Shown: in pieces, positions 7,765 to 14,994 of the stretch
Numbering within the stretch: the stretch's first letter is position 1
How the letters are laid out: every line of letters begins with the position of its first letter
Source: Chitinophaga eiseniae
GTDB lineage: Bacteria; Bacteroidota; Bacteroidia; Chitinophagales; Chitinophagaceae
Assembly (NCBI RefSeq): GCF_012641265.1
Contig: NZ_JABAHZ010000005.1
Location: 124,001 to 188,000, forward strand
Direction: 5' to 3'
Length of the DNA stretch: 64,000 nt
The notes under the pieces: generated by a model
Seen by the model: only the letters and a program-made list of their open reading frames with translations
What the model was told of the DNA's origin: nothing
Databases searched by the model: none
Translations under genes and position numbers: made by a program

Positions 7765-8589
7765 TTATTCTTTCAGGCTTTGCCGGAAGTAAATAAAATG
7801 ATATTCGATGGATGTACGCCAATAGGCAGTATTATGATCTCCAGGGCGACTGATAAAAGTGGTGGGAATCTTTAGGCTATCCGCTTGCTGCTTCAATTGC
7901 GCAGAAAGTGGATATAAAACATCTGCTGTACCACAGTCAAAAATAAATGGTTTCCGGAAATCCGGATGCTGACGTAAAAGCGTGGAAATGCTGTATTGGC
8001 GCCAGTCCGTGGTTTCCGGGTCACCTATAATTTTAGCCAGGTCGTCTACCATTCTATCAGATTGCCAGAATAGCTGGCTTACCCGCTGAAAATTAGGGTA
8101 ATCAATTTCAAGGGCGCCACTTGCCGCTCCGGCGGTATTAAAATAATCCGGATGTAAAATAAAATACCTCAATGCGCCGTACCCGCCCATGCTCAACCCG
8201 CTGATGAAAATATTTTTCTTATCTACCTTAAATGATCGCTGAACTTTCGGCACCAATTCTTTGAAAAAAAAGTCCTCATAGCGCGCGGCTTTATCGATAG
8301 GACTGTTGATATAGTAAGACGTGAAGCCGTCTGGTACAACGATGATAAAATTATATTGATCTGCCAATTGCTGAAGATCGGCTGTCTCCGGCCATTGCCG
8401 GTAGTTTTCGCTATAACCATGCAAAAGGTACACCACCGGGTATTCCCGGGTGTGATTGTACCTGGAGGGCTTGAATAGTAAAATGGTGTCTGGCTGCCTG
8501 AGATGATCGGAAGCTATGATCCATCTTTCCTGTGCATTTGTCGTCCTATTCATCAGGCACACCAGTGCTATTACTACCAGATTTTTCAT
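7765..8589 (-). CDS. Secreted alpha/beta-hydrolase esterase
   Basis: The product of about 274 residues begins with a signal peptide (MKNLVVIALVCLMNRTTNAQ) and is a putative esterase of the Fes/EstA-like (esterase D) type. The oxyanion region is YLLHGYSENY, the nucleophile Ser133 lies in SGLSMGGYG, and a late PGDHNTAYWR supplies the catalytic histidine. Members cleave acyl or feruloyl esters, or tributyrin, in the periplasm. The ATG at 8589 was chosen over longer starts because it places the signal peptide at the N-terminus. The gene is divergent from the HxlR regulator with 84 bp between the starts, so it may be that regulator's target. Confidence 0.85.
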   Translation of the reverse strand: MKNLVVIALVCLMNRTTNAQERWIIASDHLRQPDTILLFKPSRYNHTREYPVVYLLHGYSENYRQWPETADLQQLADQYNFIIVVPDGFTSYYINSPIDKAARYEDFFFKELVPKVQRSFKVDKKNIFISGLSMGGYGALRYFILHPDYFNTAGAASGALEIDYPNFQRVSQLFWQSDRMVDDLAKIIGDPETTDWRQYSISTLLRQHPDFRKPFIFDCGTADVLYPLSAQLKQQADSLKIPTTFISRPGDHNTAYWRTSIEYHFIYFRQSLKE

Positions 8590-8594
8590 TTTCG

Positions 8595-8653
8595 TACTTT
8601 TGCTGCAAAGTTCAGCAGGCGGCACATCGTTTGCAATAACGAACAAATTTGTT
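8595..8653 (+). promoter_or_regulatory. HxlR promoter box and 12-bp palindrome
   Basis: A perfect -7 box TACTTTTG lies at 8595-8602 pointing toward the HxlR gene. The exact 12-bp palindrome AACAAATTTGTT lies at 8642-8653, 20 bp before the chosen start. Between the divergent esterase and the regulator this palindrome is the natural candidate for HxlR binding and autoregulation; binding is inferred. Confidence 0.4.
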
Positions 8654-8673
8654 AGTCTAAAATTTTGTGTACG

Positions 8674-9099
8674 ATGCGAAAAGAACATTCTACCAATGCC
8701 ATGAATGAGCAGTTCCTGTTCGGGGTATGCGAGCTGAATTCAGCCATATCCGTGATCAGCGGGCGTTGGAAGTCGCAAATAGTATATTCTGTTTCCCAGG
8801 GGAATAACAGGTTTCACTTATTAAAAAAGGAATTACCTAATATCTCTGAACAGGTTTTAGGCAGGCAACTTAAAGAACTGGAAACACATGCCATTCTTGT
8901 AAAAAAGGAAATTGCCGGCACCGTTCCTATCGGCATTGAATATATCCTTACCAATAAAGGGCTGGACCTGGTGCCTATCCTGGAAAGCCTGTGTAACTGG
9001 GGAAAAGCATATGAAGGAAAAGAAATATCCGCTTGTGGGAATATTTTTTCACGCAAAGGCGCAAAGCGGCAAAGAAGCGAAGATAAAAGCGAATGCTAA
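8674..9099 (+). CDS. HxlR-family winged-helix regulator with repeat-derived tail
   Basis: The 141-residue protein starts MRKEHSTN, a start typical of Bacteroidota HxlR proteins, and has the core SVISGRWKSQIVYSV, FHLLKKELPNISEQVLGRQLKELE and the wing IEYILTNKG. HxlR proteins are dimeric repressors or activators that often answer to aldehydes, quinones or redox stress. The ATG at 8674 fits this N-terminus better than the TTG at 8665 or the ATG at 8701. The last 17 or so codons (from 9050) read through the left arm of a palindromic repeat and give a basic tail, SRKGAKRQRSEDKSEC, that lies outside the usual domain end. Confidence 0.88.
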   Translation: MRKEHSTNAMNEQFLFGVCELNSAISVISGRWKSQIVYSVSQGNNRFHLLKKELPNISEQVLGRQLKELETHAILVKKEIAGTVPIGIEYILTNKGLDLVPILESLCNWGKAYEGKEISACGNIFSRKGAKRQRSEDKSEC

Positions 9100-9168
9100 G
9101 CTCGCAAAGTGCGAAGAATATGTAATGTACTTAATCTTTGCTGCTTACATACTTTGCGCCTTCGCGTG
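9050..9168. repeat. Second, degenerate copy of the CACGC-AAAG palindromic element
   Basis: The left arm CACGCAAAGGCGCAAAG (9050-9066) pairs with CTTTGCGCCTTCGCGTG (9152-9168) with one mismatch in 17. Inner parts resemble the element at 3761-3918. The left arm lies inside the 3' end of the HxlR gene, so the insertion supplied a new C-terminus and stop codon. Confidence 0.65.
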
Positions 9169-9293
9169 TAAAAGTTGCCGCCAGATGCCTGTATAGCAAG
9201 CGGCATCCGGCGGGCAACCAATGGGATTAACATCCTAAACAACCGTTATAACTGTAAATCAACAAAGAAAATCTTTTAACGTCCTTGCTGCCG

Positions 9294-9318
9294 GTGCAGC
9301 ATTTGCACAATGCTGCAC
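9294..9318 (-). terminator. Hairpin downstream of the SDR pair
   Basis: Perfect 9-bp arms GTGCAGCAT and ATGCTGCAC flank a 7-base loop, 20 bases past the stop of the minus-strand SDR gene. No T-run follows on the minus strand, so it may be an RNA-stabilising hairpin or a factor-assisted terminator. A second, imperfect GC-rich hairpin lies at 9176-9216. Otherwise nothing coding is seen between 9100 and 9338. Confidence 0.4.
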
Positions 9319-9338
9319 ACTGCAACGCCCAGGATCAT

Positions 9339-10094
9339 TTATGAACCGATCAACGGGTGCACCATAAGGCCGCCGTCTACATTATATTCTGCACCAGTAA
9401 TAAACGATGCTTCATCTGAAGCCAGGAAGGTAACCATGTTAGCGATATCTTCCGGCTGTCCTAATCTTCCCAGCGGTGTAATGCTGCCAATATGTGTTCT
9501 GAACACGTCGGGCATCCCTACTTTTTCCAGCAAGGGGGTGGCAATTACGCCCGGGTTCACTACGTTGACACGGATCTTACGATCGGCCAACTCCCTCGAC
9601 AATGTTCTTCCCAATGAATTCAGCGCGGCCTTGCTGGCCGATACTACAGTGGCATTAGGTGTACCTGAATATGCATTGAGGGCTGACAACAGGGTAATGG
9701 AGCCACCATCGTTGATCAGTGGCAATAACCGCTGGATGGTGAAGAAGGCGCCTTTAAAATTCACATTCATCAGTTCATCGTACAACTCCGGCGTTACGTT
9801 GCCAAAGGGCGACAGTTTGGCTACTCCTGCATTGATAAACAGGCTGTCTATTTTCCCATAGCGACTTTGTACATATTCCGCCAGCTTTTTTGCATCTTCC
9901 GGCACGGCCTGGTCGGCCTTAAATCCTTCTGCAGGGTGCCCGAGTGCGTATACGGCCTGTTGTACCGCACCCGGATTACGTCCTGTTATCAATACCTTTG
10001 CTCCTTTTCTTAAAAATGTGGCTGCTGTTGTATATCCTATACCGCTGTTACCGCCCGTGATAACAACTACTTTATCTTTCAGAGATGATGACAT
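9339..10094 (-). CDS. SDR-family protein lacking catalytic Ser and Tyr
   Basis: The 251-residue protein keeps the SDR Rossmann motif TGGNSGIGY (about residues 13-21), the NAG motif (residues 88-90) and Lys155 of the YxxxK motif. The catalytic tyrosine is Val151 (sequence VVSASK) and the catalytic serine is Ala138 (LLSALN). The tandem paralogue has Ser137 and Tyr150 at the aligned positions with identical flanks, so the alignment is secure. It should still bind NAD(P)H but is unlikely to do ordinary SDR redox chemistry. A subunit or sensor role is possible; simple decay is less likely because the frame is intact. It lies 20 bp downstream of the active copy. Confidence 0.88.
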   Translation of the reverse strand: MSSSLKDKVVVITGGNSGIGYTTAATFLRKGAKVLITGRNPGAVQQAVYALGHPAEGFKADQAVPEDAKKLAEYVQSRYGKIDSLFINAGVAKLSPFGNVTPELYDELMNVNFKGAFFTIQRLLPLINDGGSITLLSALNAYSGTPNATVVSASKAALNSLGRTLSRELADRKIRVNVVNPGVIATPLLEKVGMPDVFRTHIGSITPLGRLGQPEDIANMVTFLASDEASFITGAEYNVDGGLMVHPLIGS

Positions 10095-10114
10095 GAAATG
10101 CTGTTTTTTTGAGA

Positions 10115-10870
10115 TTAACCAATGAGGGGATGAACACTGAAACCGCCATCGATATTATATTCTGCGCCGGTGATGAAAGAGGCTTCATCAGAAGCGAGGA
10201 AGGATACCAGTTTGGCAATTTCTTCCGGCTGGCCTATTCTGCCGGCAGGTAATTTTTTTGCCATCTCGTCTTTATTAATCGCCTCTTCGGGGATGCCGGC
10301 CTTTTGCAGGATAGGCGTTTCCACCGGACCAGGATTGACTGTGTTGACCCTGATTTTGCGGCTGGCCAGTTCACGGGATAATGTACGTCCCAGTGAGTTG
10401 AGCCCTGCTTTGCTGGCGTTGTATATCGAGGCGCCTGGCATGCCGGCAAGGGCGTTGATAGATGATAATAAGATGATGGTACCTCCGTCTTTTATCAGCG
10501 GGAGTAAGTACTGTACCGTAAAGAAGGCGCCTTTCAGGTTAATGTCCATGAGCCGGTCGAATGATTCTTCTGTTACTTGTGAAAAAGGCCCAAAATTGGC
10601 GATACCTGCGTTTACAAACAGGATGTCAATCTTGCCATAACGGTCACGTACATACTCCGCTAATTTTTGTGTATCTGCTATCTTTCCCTGGTCTGCTATA
10701 AAACTGTCGGTGTCATTACCCAACGTATCCACTGCCTGCTGTACGGCTTCCGGGTTACGTCCTGTGATTAATACTTTTGCGCCTTTCGCCAAAAAATCTG
10801 CTGCTGTGGCATATCCTATTCCGCTGTTTCCTCCCGTAATTACGGCTGTTTTATGTTGTAACTGTTCCAT
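10115..10870 (-). CDS. SDR-family oxidoreductase, catalytically complete
   Basis: A classical 251-residue short-chain dehydrogenase. The cofactor motif is TGGNSGIGY, the structural NAG motif is at about residues 87-89, and the catalytic residues are Ser137 (LLSSIN), Tyr150 and Lys154 (IYNASK). The C-terminal ASDEASFITGAEYNIDGG is typical of the 3-oxoacyl-ACP-reductase-like group, which mostly uses NADP(H); the substrate cannot be read from sequence. The gene lies downstream of an ArsR-type regulator on the same strand and upstream of an almost equal-length paralogue. ArsR control of the pair is inferred. Confidence 0.92.
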   Translation of the reverse strand: MEQLQHKTAVITGGNSGIGYATAADFLAKGAKVLITGRNPEAVQQAVDTLGNDTDSFIADQGKIADTQKLAEYVRDRYGKIDILFVNAGIANFGPFSQVTEESFDRLMDINLKGAFFTVQYLLPLIKDGGTIILLSSINALAGMPGASIYNASKAGLNSLGRTLSRELASRKIRVNTVNPGPVETPILQKAGIPEEAINKDEMAKKLPAGRIGQPEEIAKLVSFLASDEASFITGAEYNIDGGFSVHPLIG

Positions 10871-11006
10871 TCTATTGATTTATTTAAGATTATCGATGTA
10901 ATTACTTTAAAAAAAAGAGAAATTTTTTTCTCGTTAATCCATAAATTTAAAAACTTCAATGTATTTATCTATAAAAAAAGCCGGTGGTAACCTGCCCGTT
11001 GGCCCC

Positions 11007-11276
11007 TCAGCTTAATTGTAAAAAGAACATGGACAATTGTTTCATCATCTCTTTATTGAGTGTTAATTCCACAATTCTACCATTTTTGGAGGAATTCAGC
11101 ACGCCGCTATCCACCAGGATCTTTACATGGTGCGACACCGTCGGTTGCGACAAACACGTAAACTCACATACGTCACCACAAATCAGCTTGCCCTTCTTAA
11201 CAACCTCCATGATTATAGATAACCGGTGCTTGTCTGCGATGGCATTTGCTGCTTTTTCTATAACTGCTAAATCCAT
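11007..11276 (-). CDS. ArsR-family winged-helix repressor
   Basis: The 89-residue protein has the ArsR/SmtB fold: NAIADKHRLSIIMEV, then the recognition helix FTCLSQPTVSHHVKIL, then the wing SGVLNSSKNGRIVELTL. Two cysteines (KLICGDVCEFTCLS context) lie at or just before the recognition helix, but the classical CxCxxC metal site is absent, so metal sensing is uncertain. Its position 137 bp upstream of the two SDR genes and the palindrome just in front of it point to autoregulation and control of the SDR pair. Confidence 0.9.
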   Translation of the reverse strand: MDLAVIEKAANAIADKHRLSIIMEVVKKGKLICGDVCEFTCLSQPTVSHHVKILVDSGVLNSSKNGRIVELTLNKEMMKQLSMFFLQLS

Positions 11277-11280
11277 AGAA

Positions 11281-11320
11281 CAAAAGTAATACTATTTTCC
11301 AAATATCGAAATATTTCAAT
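11281..11320 (-). promoter_or_regulatory. arsR-type promoter with ATYGAAATATTTCRAT palindrome
   Basis: On the minus strand a perfect TACTTTTG box (11281-11288) ends four bases before the ArsR ATG, which suggests a leaderless message. The 16-bp near-perfect palindrome ATCGAAATATTTCAAT at 11305-11320 lies upstream of it. AT-rich palindromes of this shape are common ArsR operators. It overlaps the last codons of the AraC gene. Confidence 0.55.
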
Positions 11321-12206
11321 GAATATTTTTTTCCAGCATATTTTTCCGGTCCTGTATTCTCTCCCTCCGGTATGCCGCCGGTGTAAGCCCATGGTACTTC
11401 TTGAATAAACGGCTCATATGACTTTCATCCGTAAACCCCAGCTCGTCCGCTATCTCCCCGATAGTTAAATCGCTATGGGTAACCCTCAGCTGTACCAGGT
11501 TCAACTTATAATTCACGATATATTGCTGCAGGCTCTCCCCCGTTTGCTTCTTGAAAAACTCCCCTATATAATTAGACGACAGATGGAATACTGACGCCAG
11601 GTACTCCAGCTTCAGCAACTCCGGCTGGTAAATATGCTGCCGGATATACGCTACCAGGCGGCTAATCAGCGACGACTCCGCCGTGTTTTCTCCGACGTTC
11701 ACATCTTCTGTTACATTTCTCGCCACAATGTTGAGCAACAAGGTTACATAGTGCTGCAGGTTATCCTGGTAATAAGGTGGCTTTTGATCATACTCTTCCA
11801 CCATATTGTCAATCAGCGACGCAATCATCTTACAATCGTTCGTATGCCGGATTTGCAACTGTCCCTGCCGGTTATGCGCAAAAAACAGGTATTCCAGTTG
11901 CCGTAACCATTCCTCCAGCCGGGCCTTCTGCTGCGGCACCTGGCTCAGCCCCATAAACAGCTCGGAAAAGCGGATAGAGACAAACTCCGTGGCTGCTGCT
12001 ACTTCAAAGCCCCGGCAATCCTGCGGCGTAAACAGGAATATACTCCCTTTATCATAAGGCAGCCTGTTCTGGTTAATAATGCGGAAGCCGCTTCCCTCGC
12101 GGATCTGCATGATCTCGAAGAAATAATACACCTTCGGTGCTACATCCCACGCCGACATATCAGCCTGGGTTAACTCAAATGGTGTATGTAGATTACGTGC
12201 GCCCAT
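11316..12206 (-). CDS. AraC-family transcriptional regulator
   Basis: A 296-residue regulator with an N-terminal cupin-like sensor (GSIFLFTPQDCRGFEV) and a C-terminal double helix-turn-helix of about 100 residues. The first is marked by LLKLEYLASVFHLSSNYIGEFFKKQTGESL, quoted here only as a landmark in parts: LEYLASVFHLSSNYI and KKQTGESLQQYI; the second by IGEIADELGFTDESHMSRLF and KKYHGLTPAAYRRE. Effector and target are unknown. It is transcribed toward the ArsR gene, and its stop overlaps the candidate ArsR operator. Confidence 0.9.
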   Translation of the reverse strand: MGARNLHTPFELTQADMSAWDVAPKVYYFFEIMQIREGSGFRIINQNRLPYDKGSIFLFTPQDCRGFEVAAATEFVSIRFSELFMGLSQVPQQKARLEEWLRQLEYLFFAHNRQGQLQIRHTNDCKMIASLIDNMVEEYDQKPPYYQDNLQHYVTLLLNIVARNVTEDVNVGENTAESSLISRLVAYIRQHIYQPELLKLEYLASVFHLSSNYIGEFFKKQTGESLQQYIVNYKLNLVQLRVTHSDLTIGEIADELGFTDESHMSRLFKKYHGLTPAAYRRERIQDRKNMLEKNIH

Positions 12207-12352
12207 AACCTGCTAAATTACAATAATCACCCCGGATATCAACATGATAACAATTATGAGCCGAACGAGTGCCAGGGAAGCATTCCGGAGAGCGCGCAGA
12301 TTATCCTTTTATGATGAAATCTTATTTATTGCCAGCCGTATATTTTTATACT

Positions 12353-12392
12353 ATCTTTAGGCACCTGCGGCTGTTGATCTACTCAACAGCCG
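12353..12392 (+). promoter_or_regulatory. Near-consensus -7 box and leader hairpin before lipoprotein gene
   Basis: TATCTTTA at 12353-12360 is one base off TAnnTTTG. It is followed by a perfect 10-bp hairpin, CGGCTGTTGA and TCAACAGCCG around a 5-base loop (12368-12392), which ends 27 bases before the ATG at 12420. The hairpin would form in the 5' leader of the lipoprotein message and could affect its stability or translation. Confidence 0.4.
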
Positions 12393-12419
12393 TATTATTA
12401 AATATGCCAAACTATCACT

Positions 12420-12890
12420 ATGAAAACCATCAAGAAGCATCTCATCCTGCCAGTAGTAGCACTTGCCGCGTTTACTGCCTGTCACGACACCAAAGCGCCG
12501 GAAGAAAAAATCCATACGGAATCTGCACCACCACAACAGGCCGTTGTAGAAAATGAAACTACCATCACACGCCCTTGCGCCGTGTTATATTCACCTGATA
12601 GCATTAAACTGGAAAAATTAAAAAAAGATAACGGGGAAGAAGCTTTTTACACGATTGCCGACGATAACCAGAACTATATGGCTGATGCGCGTAACTTCCT
12701 GGAAGGCAAAGGCATCAACATACTGGAGCCTGCCGGCGGAAAGATGACCTTTCGTTCACCAAATCATCCTGCAGAACTGGATCTGAATGATAAAAAATAT
12801 AACTGGGAAATATGGTTGTACGATGGTAACAAACTACACAAAGTAGATGTTACCGATATTGAAAATGAGTACGCCAAATACATGAAATAA
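12420..12890 (+). CDS. Small lipoprotein of unknown function
   Basis: The 156-residue product has a lipoprotein signal peptide, ending ALAAFTACHD with the lipid-modified cysteine at about residue 21, followed by an acidic Pro/Glu-rich linker. The rest is a compact soluble domain with IADDNQNYMADARNFLEGKG and a C-terminal WEIWLYDGNKLHKVDVT. I do not recognise the family. It is probably anchored in the outer membrane or in the inner membrane facing the periplasm. It stands alone and converges with the beta-lactamase gene across a shared hairpin. Confidence 0.8.
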   Translation: MKTIKKHLILPVVALAAFTACHDTKAPEEKIHTESAPPQQAVVENETTITRPCAVLYSPDSIKLEKLKKDNGEEAFYTIADDNQNYMADARNFLEGKGINILEPAGGKMTFRSPNHPAELDLNDKKYNWEIWLYDGNKLHKVDVTDIENEYAKYMK

Positions 12891-12899
12891 ATATCTCCG

Positions 12900-12927
12900 G
12901 GAGAATGATCCTTTCGGGTCGTTCTCC
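12900..12927. terminator. Shared hairpin between convergent genes
   Basis: GGAGAATGATCC pairs with GGGTCGTTCTCC with two G-U wobbles around a TTTC loop. It lies between the convergent lipoprotein and beta-lactamase genes and ends two bases before the latter's stop. It can fold on either transcript. Confidence 0.55.
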
Positions 12928-12929
12928 TG

Positions 12930-13829
12930 CTATTTCCAACTATCCCACACCGCTTTCGCAATCTTTGCAATCGTAGCATCCCGCTCCTCATCGTTCGCCT
13001 TTGAATCTGAAACAAATACAGCAATTGCCATATGGGTGCCGTTAGGCAAAGTAATAATGCCTACGTCATTGTTGGCTGCCGTGATGCCATCTACCGTCCA
13101 TGAAGTGCCTGTTTTGTGCGCGACGGCTGTTCCTTCCGGCAGCAATCCCTTCAGCCGTTTTGCCCCGGGACCGGAGGTGGTCATCAAGTATAACAAATGC
13201 TCTTTACTGGAATCTGATAATACCGGATCCTGGAAAAATTTCTTTAGCAGCTGTACCATGGCAGCGGGTGTAGACCAGTTCCGGTACTGTACCTGCAAAT
13301 TATCTTTATGCACCTGCGCTTCTTCCAGGGTAGCAATGCTGATAGACCGGATGCCTAGTCCATGTACATAAGCATTCACTTTTTCTGGTCCACCCAGCAA
13401 CTTAAACAATATATCACAGGCGCTGCCATCGCTTTTACGCACGTTGTAGTCCAACAGTTCGCGCACCGTGAGGCTCACATTGCCGTCGGGGTATTTGTCG
13501 CGGAGCGGGCTCACGCCCGCTGTGGTGAGATCTGCCTTGTTGATCTGCACCGGTTGATCCATGCCTACTTTCCCGGCGTCGACCTGTTGCAATACCGCCA
13601 TAGATACCGGGAACTTGTACACGCTCTGCATGGGGAAATGCTGGTCGCGGTTAAACGATACCGTGTCGTTCGTTTCCAGTAATTGTGCATATACGCCTAC
13701 TTTTCCAGATATATTTCCGGCAATACCGGCAATCTGCTGGCGGAGCGTGGAATGACGGTTACCGCCTTGTGCAAAAACGTTCAAACAAGCTATGGTGGCT
13801 ACTACAGAAAATATATAATGTTTCTTCAT
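12930..13829 (-). CDS. bla: Class A (A2-like) beta-lactamase with SDG motif
   Basis: A 299-residue secreted enzyme with signal peptide MKKHYIFSVVATIACLNVFAQ. The active-site serine and lysine are Ser69-x-x-Lys72 (MQSVYKF), the omega-loop glutamate lies in TLEEAQVHKD, and the third motif is KTG at 239-241. The QVHKD and QYRNWSTP context is that of the Bacteroidota A2 subclass. The usual SDN motif reads SDG here (Ser133-Asp134-Gly135); the same replacement is known in Mycobacterium BlaC, where it goes with inhibitor resistance and a wide spectrum. The ATG at 13829 is chosen because it starts the signal peptide; a frame extension to 14000 overlaps proB and is rejected. It hydrolyses beta-lactams in the periplasm. 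Confidence 0.92.
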   Translation of the reverse strand: MKKHYIFSVVATIACLNVFAQGGNRHSTLRQQIAGIAGNISGKVGVYAQLLETNDTVSFNRDQHFPMQSVYKFPVSMAVLQQVDAGKVGMDQPVQINKADLTTAGVSPLRDKYPDGNVSLTVRELLDYNVRKSDGSACDILFKLLGGPEKVNAYVHGLGIRSISIATLEEAQVHKDNLQVQYRNWSTPAAMVQLLKKFFQDPVLSDSSKEHLLYLMTTSGPGAKRLKGLLPEGTAVAHKTGTSWTVDGITAANNDVGIITLPNGTHMAIAVFVSDSKANDEERDATIAKIAKAVWDSWK

Positions 13830-13946
13830 ATCGATGATAATGAAAATATAAACGCTAATATAACTGATAATTCCGCCGGCCCGCCAAATTTTACATTTAG
13901 AATTTCGCCGCGTTAATATTATTTTAGGCGCCAAATCGAGGACAAA

Positions 13947-14981
13947 TTGAGCAAACCGATACTTGTTATAAAATTTGGGACGGCTTCTATCACCCATCAA
14001 AATGGGGACCTGGACGAAACCGTTATTGCCGGCATTGCGCGGCAGGTGGCCGAATTACACCAGGATTACCACATCGTGCTGGTATCATCGGGGGCAGTAG
14101 CCGCCGGAAAGCAGTTTTTACGCCAGTACAACGGCACTATCAGCGAGCGCAAAGCCGCTGCCGCCATCGGGAACCCGTTGCTGCTGAACAAATACAGCCG
14201 CTACTTTGCGCCGTATAATATCGCCGTAGCCCAGAGTCTCTGTGAAAGAACGCATTTCTCCGACCGTAACCAGTTCCTGCAACTGAAGCGCACTTACGAG
14301 GAACTGTGGGCCAGCAACATTATTCCCATTGCCAACGAAAATGATGTGGTGAGCAGCCTGGAGTTAAAATTCTCCGACAACGACGAGCTGGCCACCTTGA
14401 TAGCTGTGGGTTTTGGCGCTTCGCTCCTGCTCTTCAGCACTTCTGTAGCCGGTGTGCTGGACCGGGAAGGGAAAGTAGTACCGCAGATCGATGTTATTGA
14501 CAAAGCCGCGCTGGGACTAGCCGACAAGGAAAAATCGGCCCTGGGACTGGGAGGTATGGTGTCTAAGCTCACCTTTGCCCGTTTAGCTACCCGGATGGGT
14601 ATCCGGGTGGTCATCTTTGGTATTCGTACGGAAGATGGGATACTCAATGCCATAGCAGGTAAAACAGGTACCTTGTGCCTGCCTCAGCCCTGCAGCATGC
14701 CTGCCCGTAAGAAGTGGCTGGCCAGCGGCAGCCTGGTTACCGGTCGTATACAAATAGATGCGGGCGCGCAAAAAGCGTTGGAAAAACGCCACAGCCTCCT
14801 GGCAGTAGGCGTAAAAGCCGTTCTCGAAAAATTTGAATGCGGGGAAGTGATCGAAATTGTGAATGAAGACCAGGTAGCCATCGCCGTAGGCAGGGCTAAA
14901 ATCGCTTCCGACGTGTTGGATACTCATCATAAAGCACAGAATACAGAGGTAGCACATGCCGATGATATTGTGTTGTTATAA
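13947..14981 (+). CDS. proB: Glutamate 5-kinase
   Basis: The 344-residue enzyme phosphorylates glutamate in the first step of proline synthesis. The amino-acid-kinase domain starts with VIKFGTASIT and contains VSSGAVAAGKQ, NENDVVS and GLGGMVSKLTFA, and a C-terminal PUA-like domain of about 80 residues follows from SGSLVTGRIQIDAGA. The start is TTG, preceded by GAGGACAAA; no in-frame ATG gives the conserved N-terminus. ProA follows 13 bases later, so the two form an operon. ProC is not in the window. Confidence 0.94.
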   Translation: MSKPILVIKFGTASITHQNGDLDETVIAGIARQVAELHQDYHIVLVSSGAVAAGKQFLRQYNGTISERKAAAAIGNPLLLNKYSRYFAPYNIAVAQSLCERTHFSDRNQFLQLKRTYEELWASNIIPIANENDVVSSLELKFSDNDELATLIAVGFGASLLLFSTSVAGVLDREGKVVPQIDVIDKAALGLADKEKSALGLGGMVSKLTFARLATRMGIRVVIFGIRTEDGILNAIAGKTGTLCLPQPCSMPARKKWLASGSLVTGRIQIDAGAQKALEKRHSLLAVGVKAVLEKFECGEVIEIVNEDQVAIAVGRAKIASDVLDTHHKAQNTEVAHADDIVLL

Positions 14982-14994
14982 CCGGAAATAAATC

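Noticed and set aside
9310..9861. Plus-strand frame of 183 residues
   Set aside because: It is the antisense shadow of the SDR gene at 9339-10094 and has no family pattern.
13830..14000. N-terminal extension of the beta-lactamase frame
   Set aside because: It would overlap proB on the other strand and move the signal peptide to the interior.
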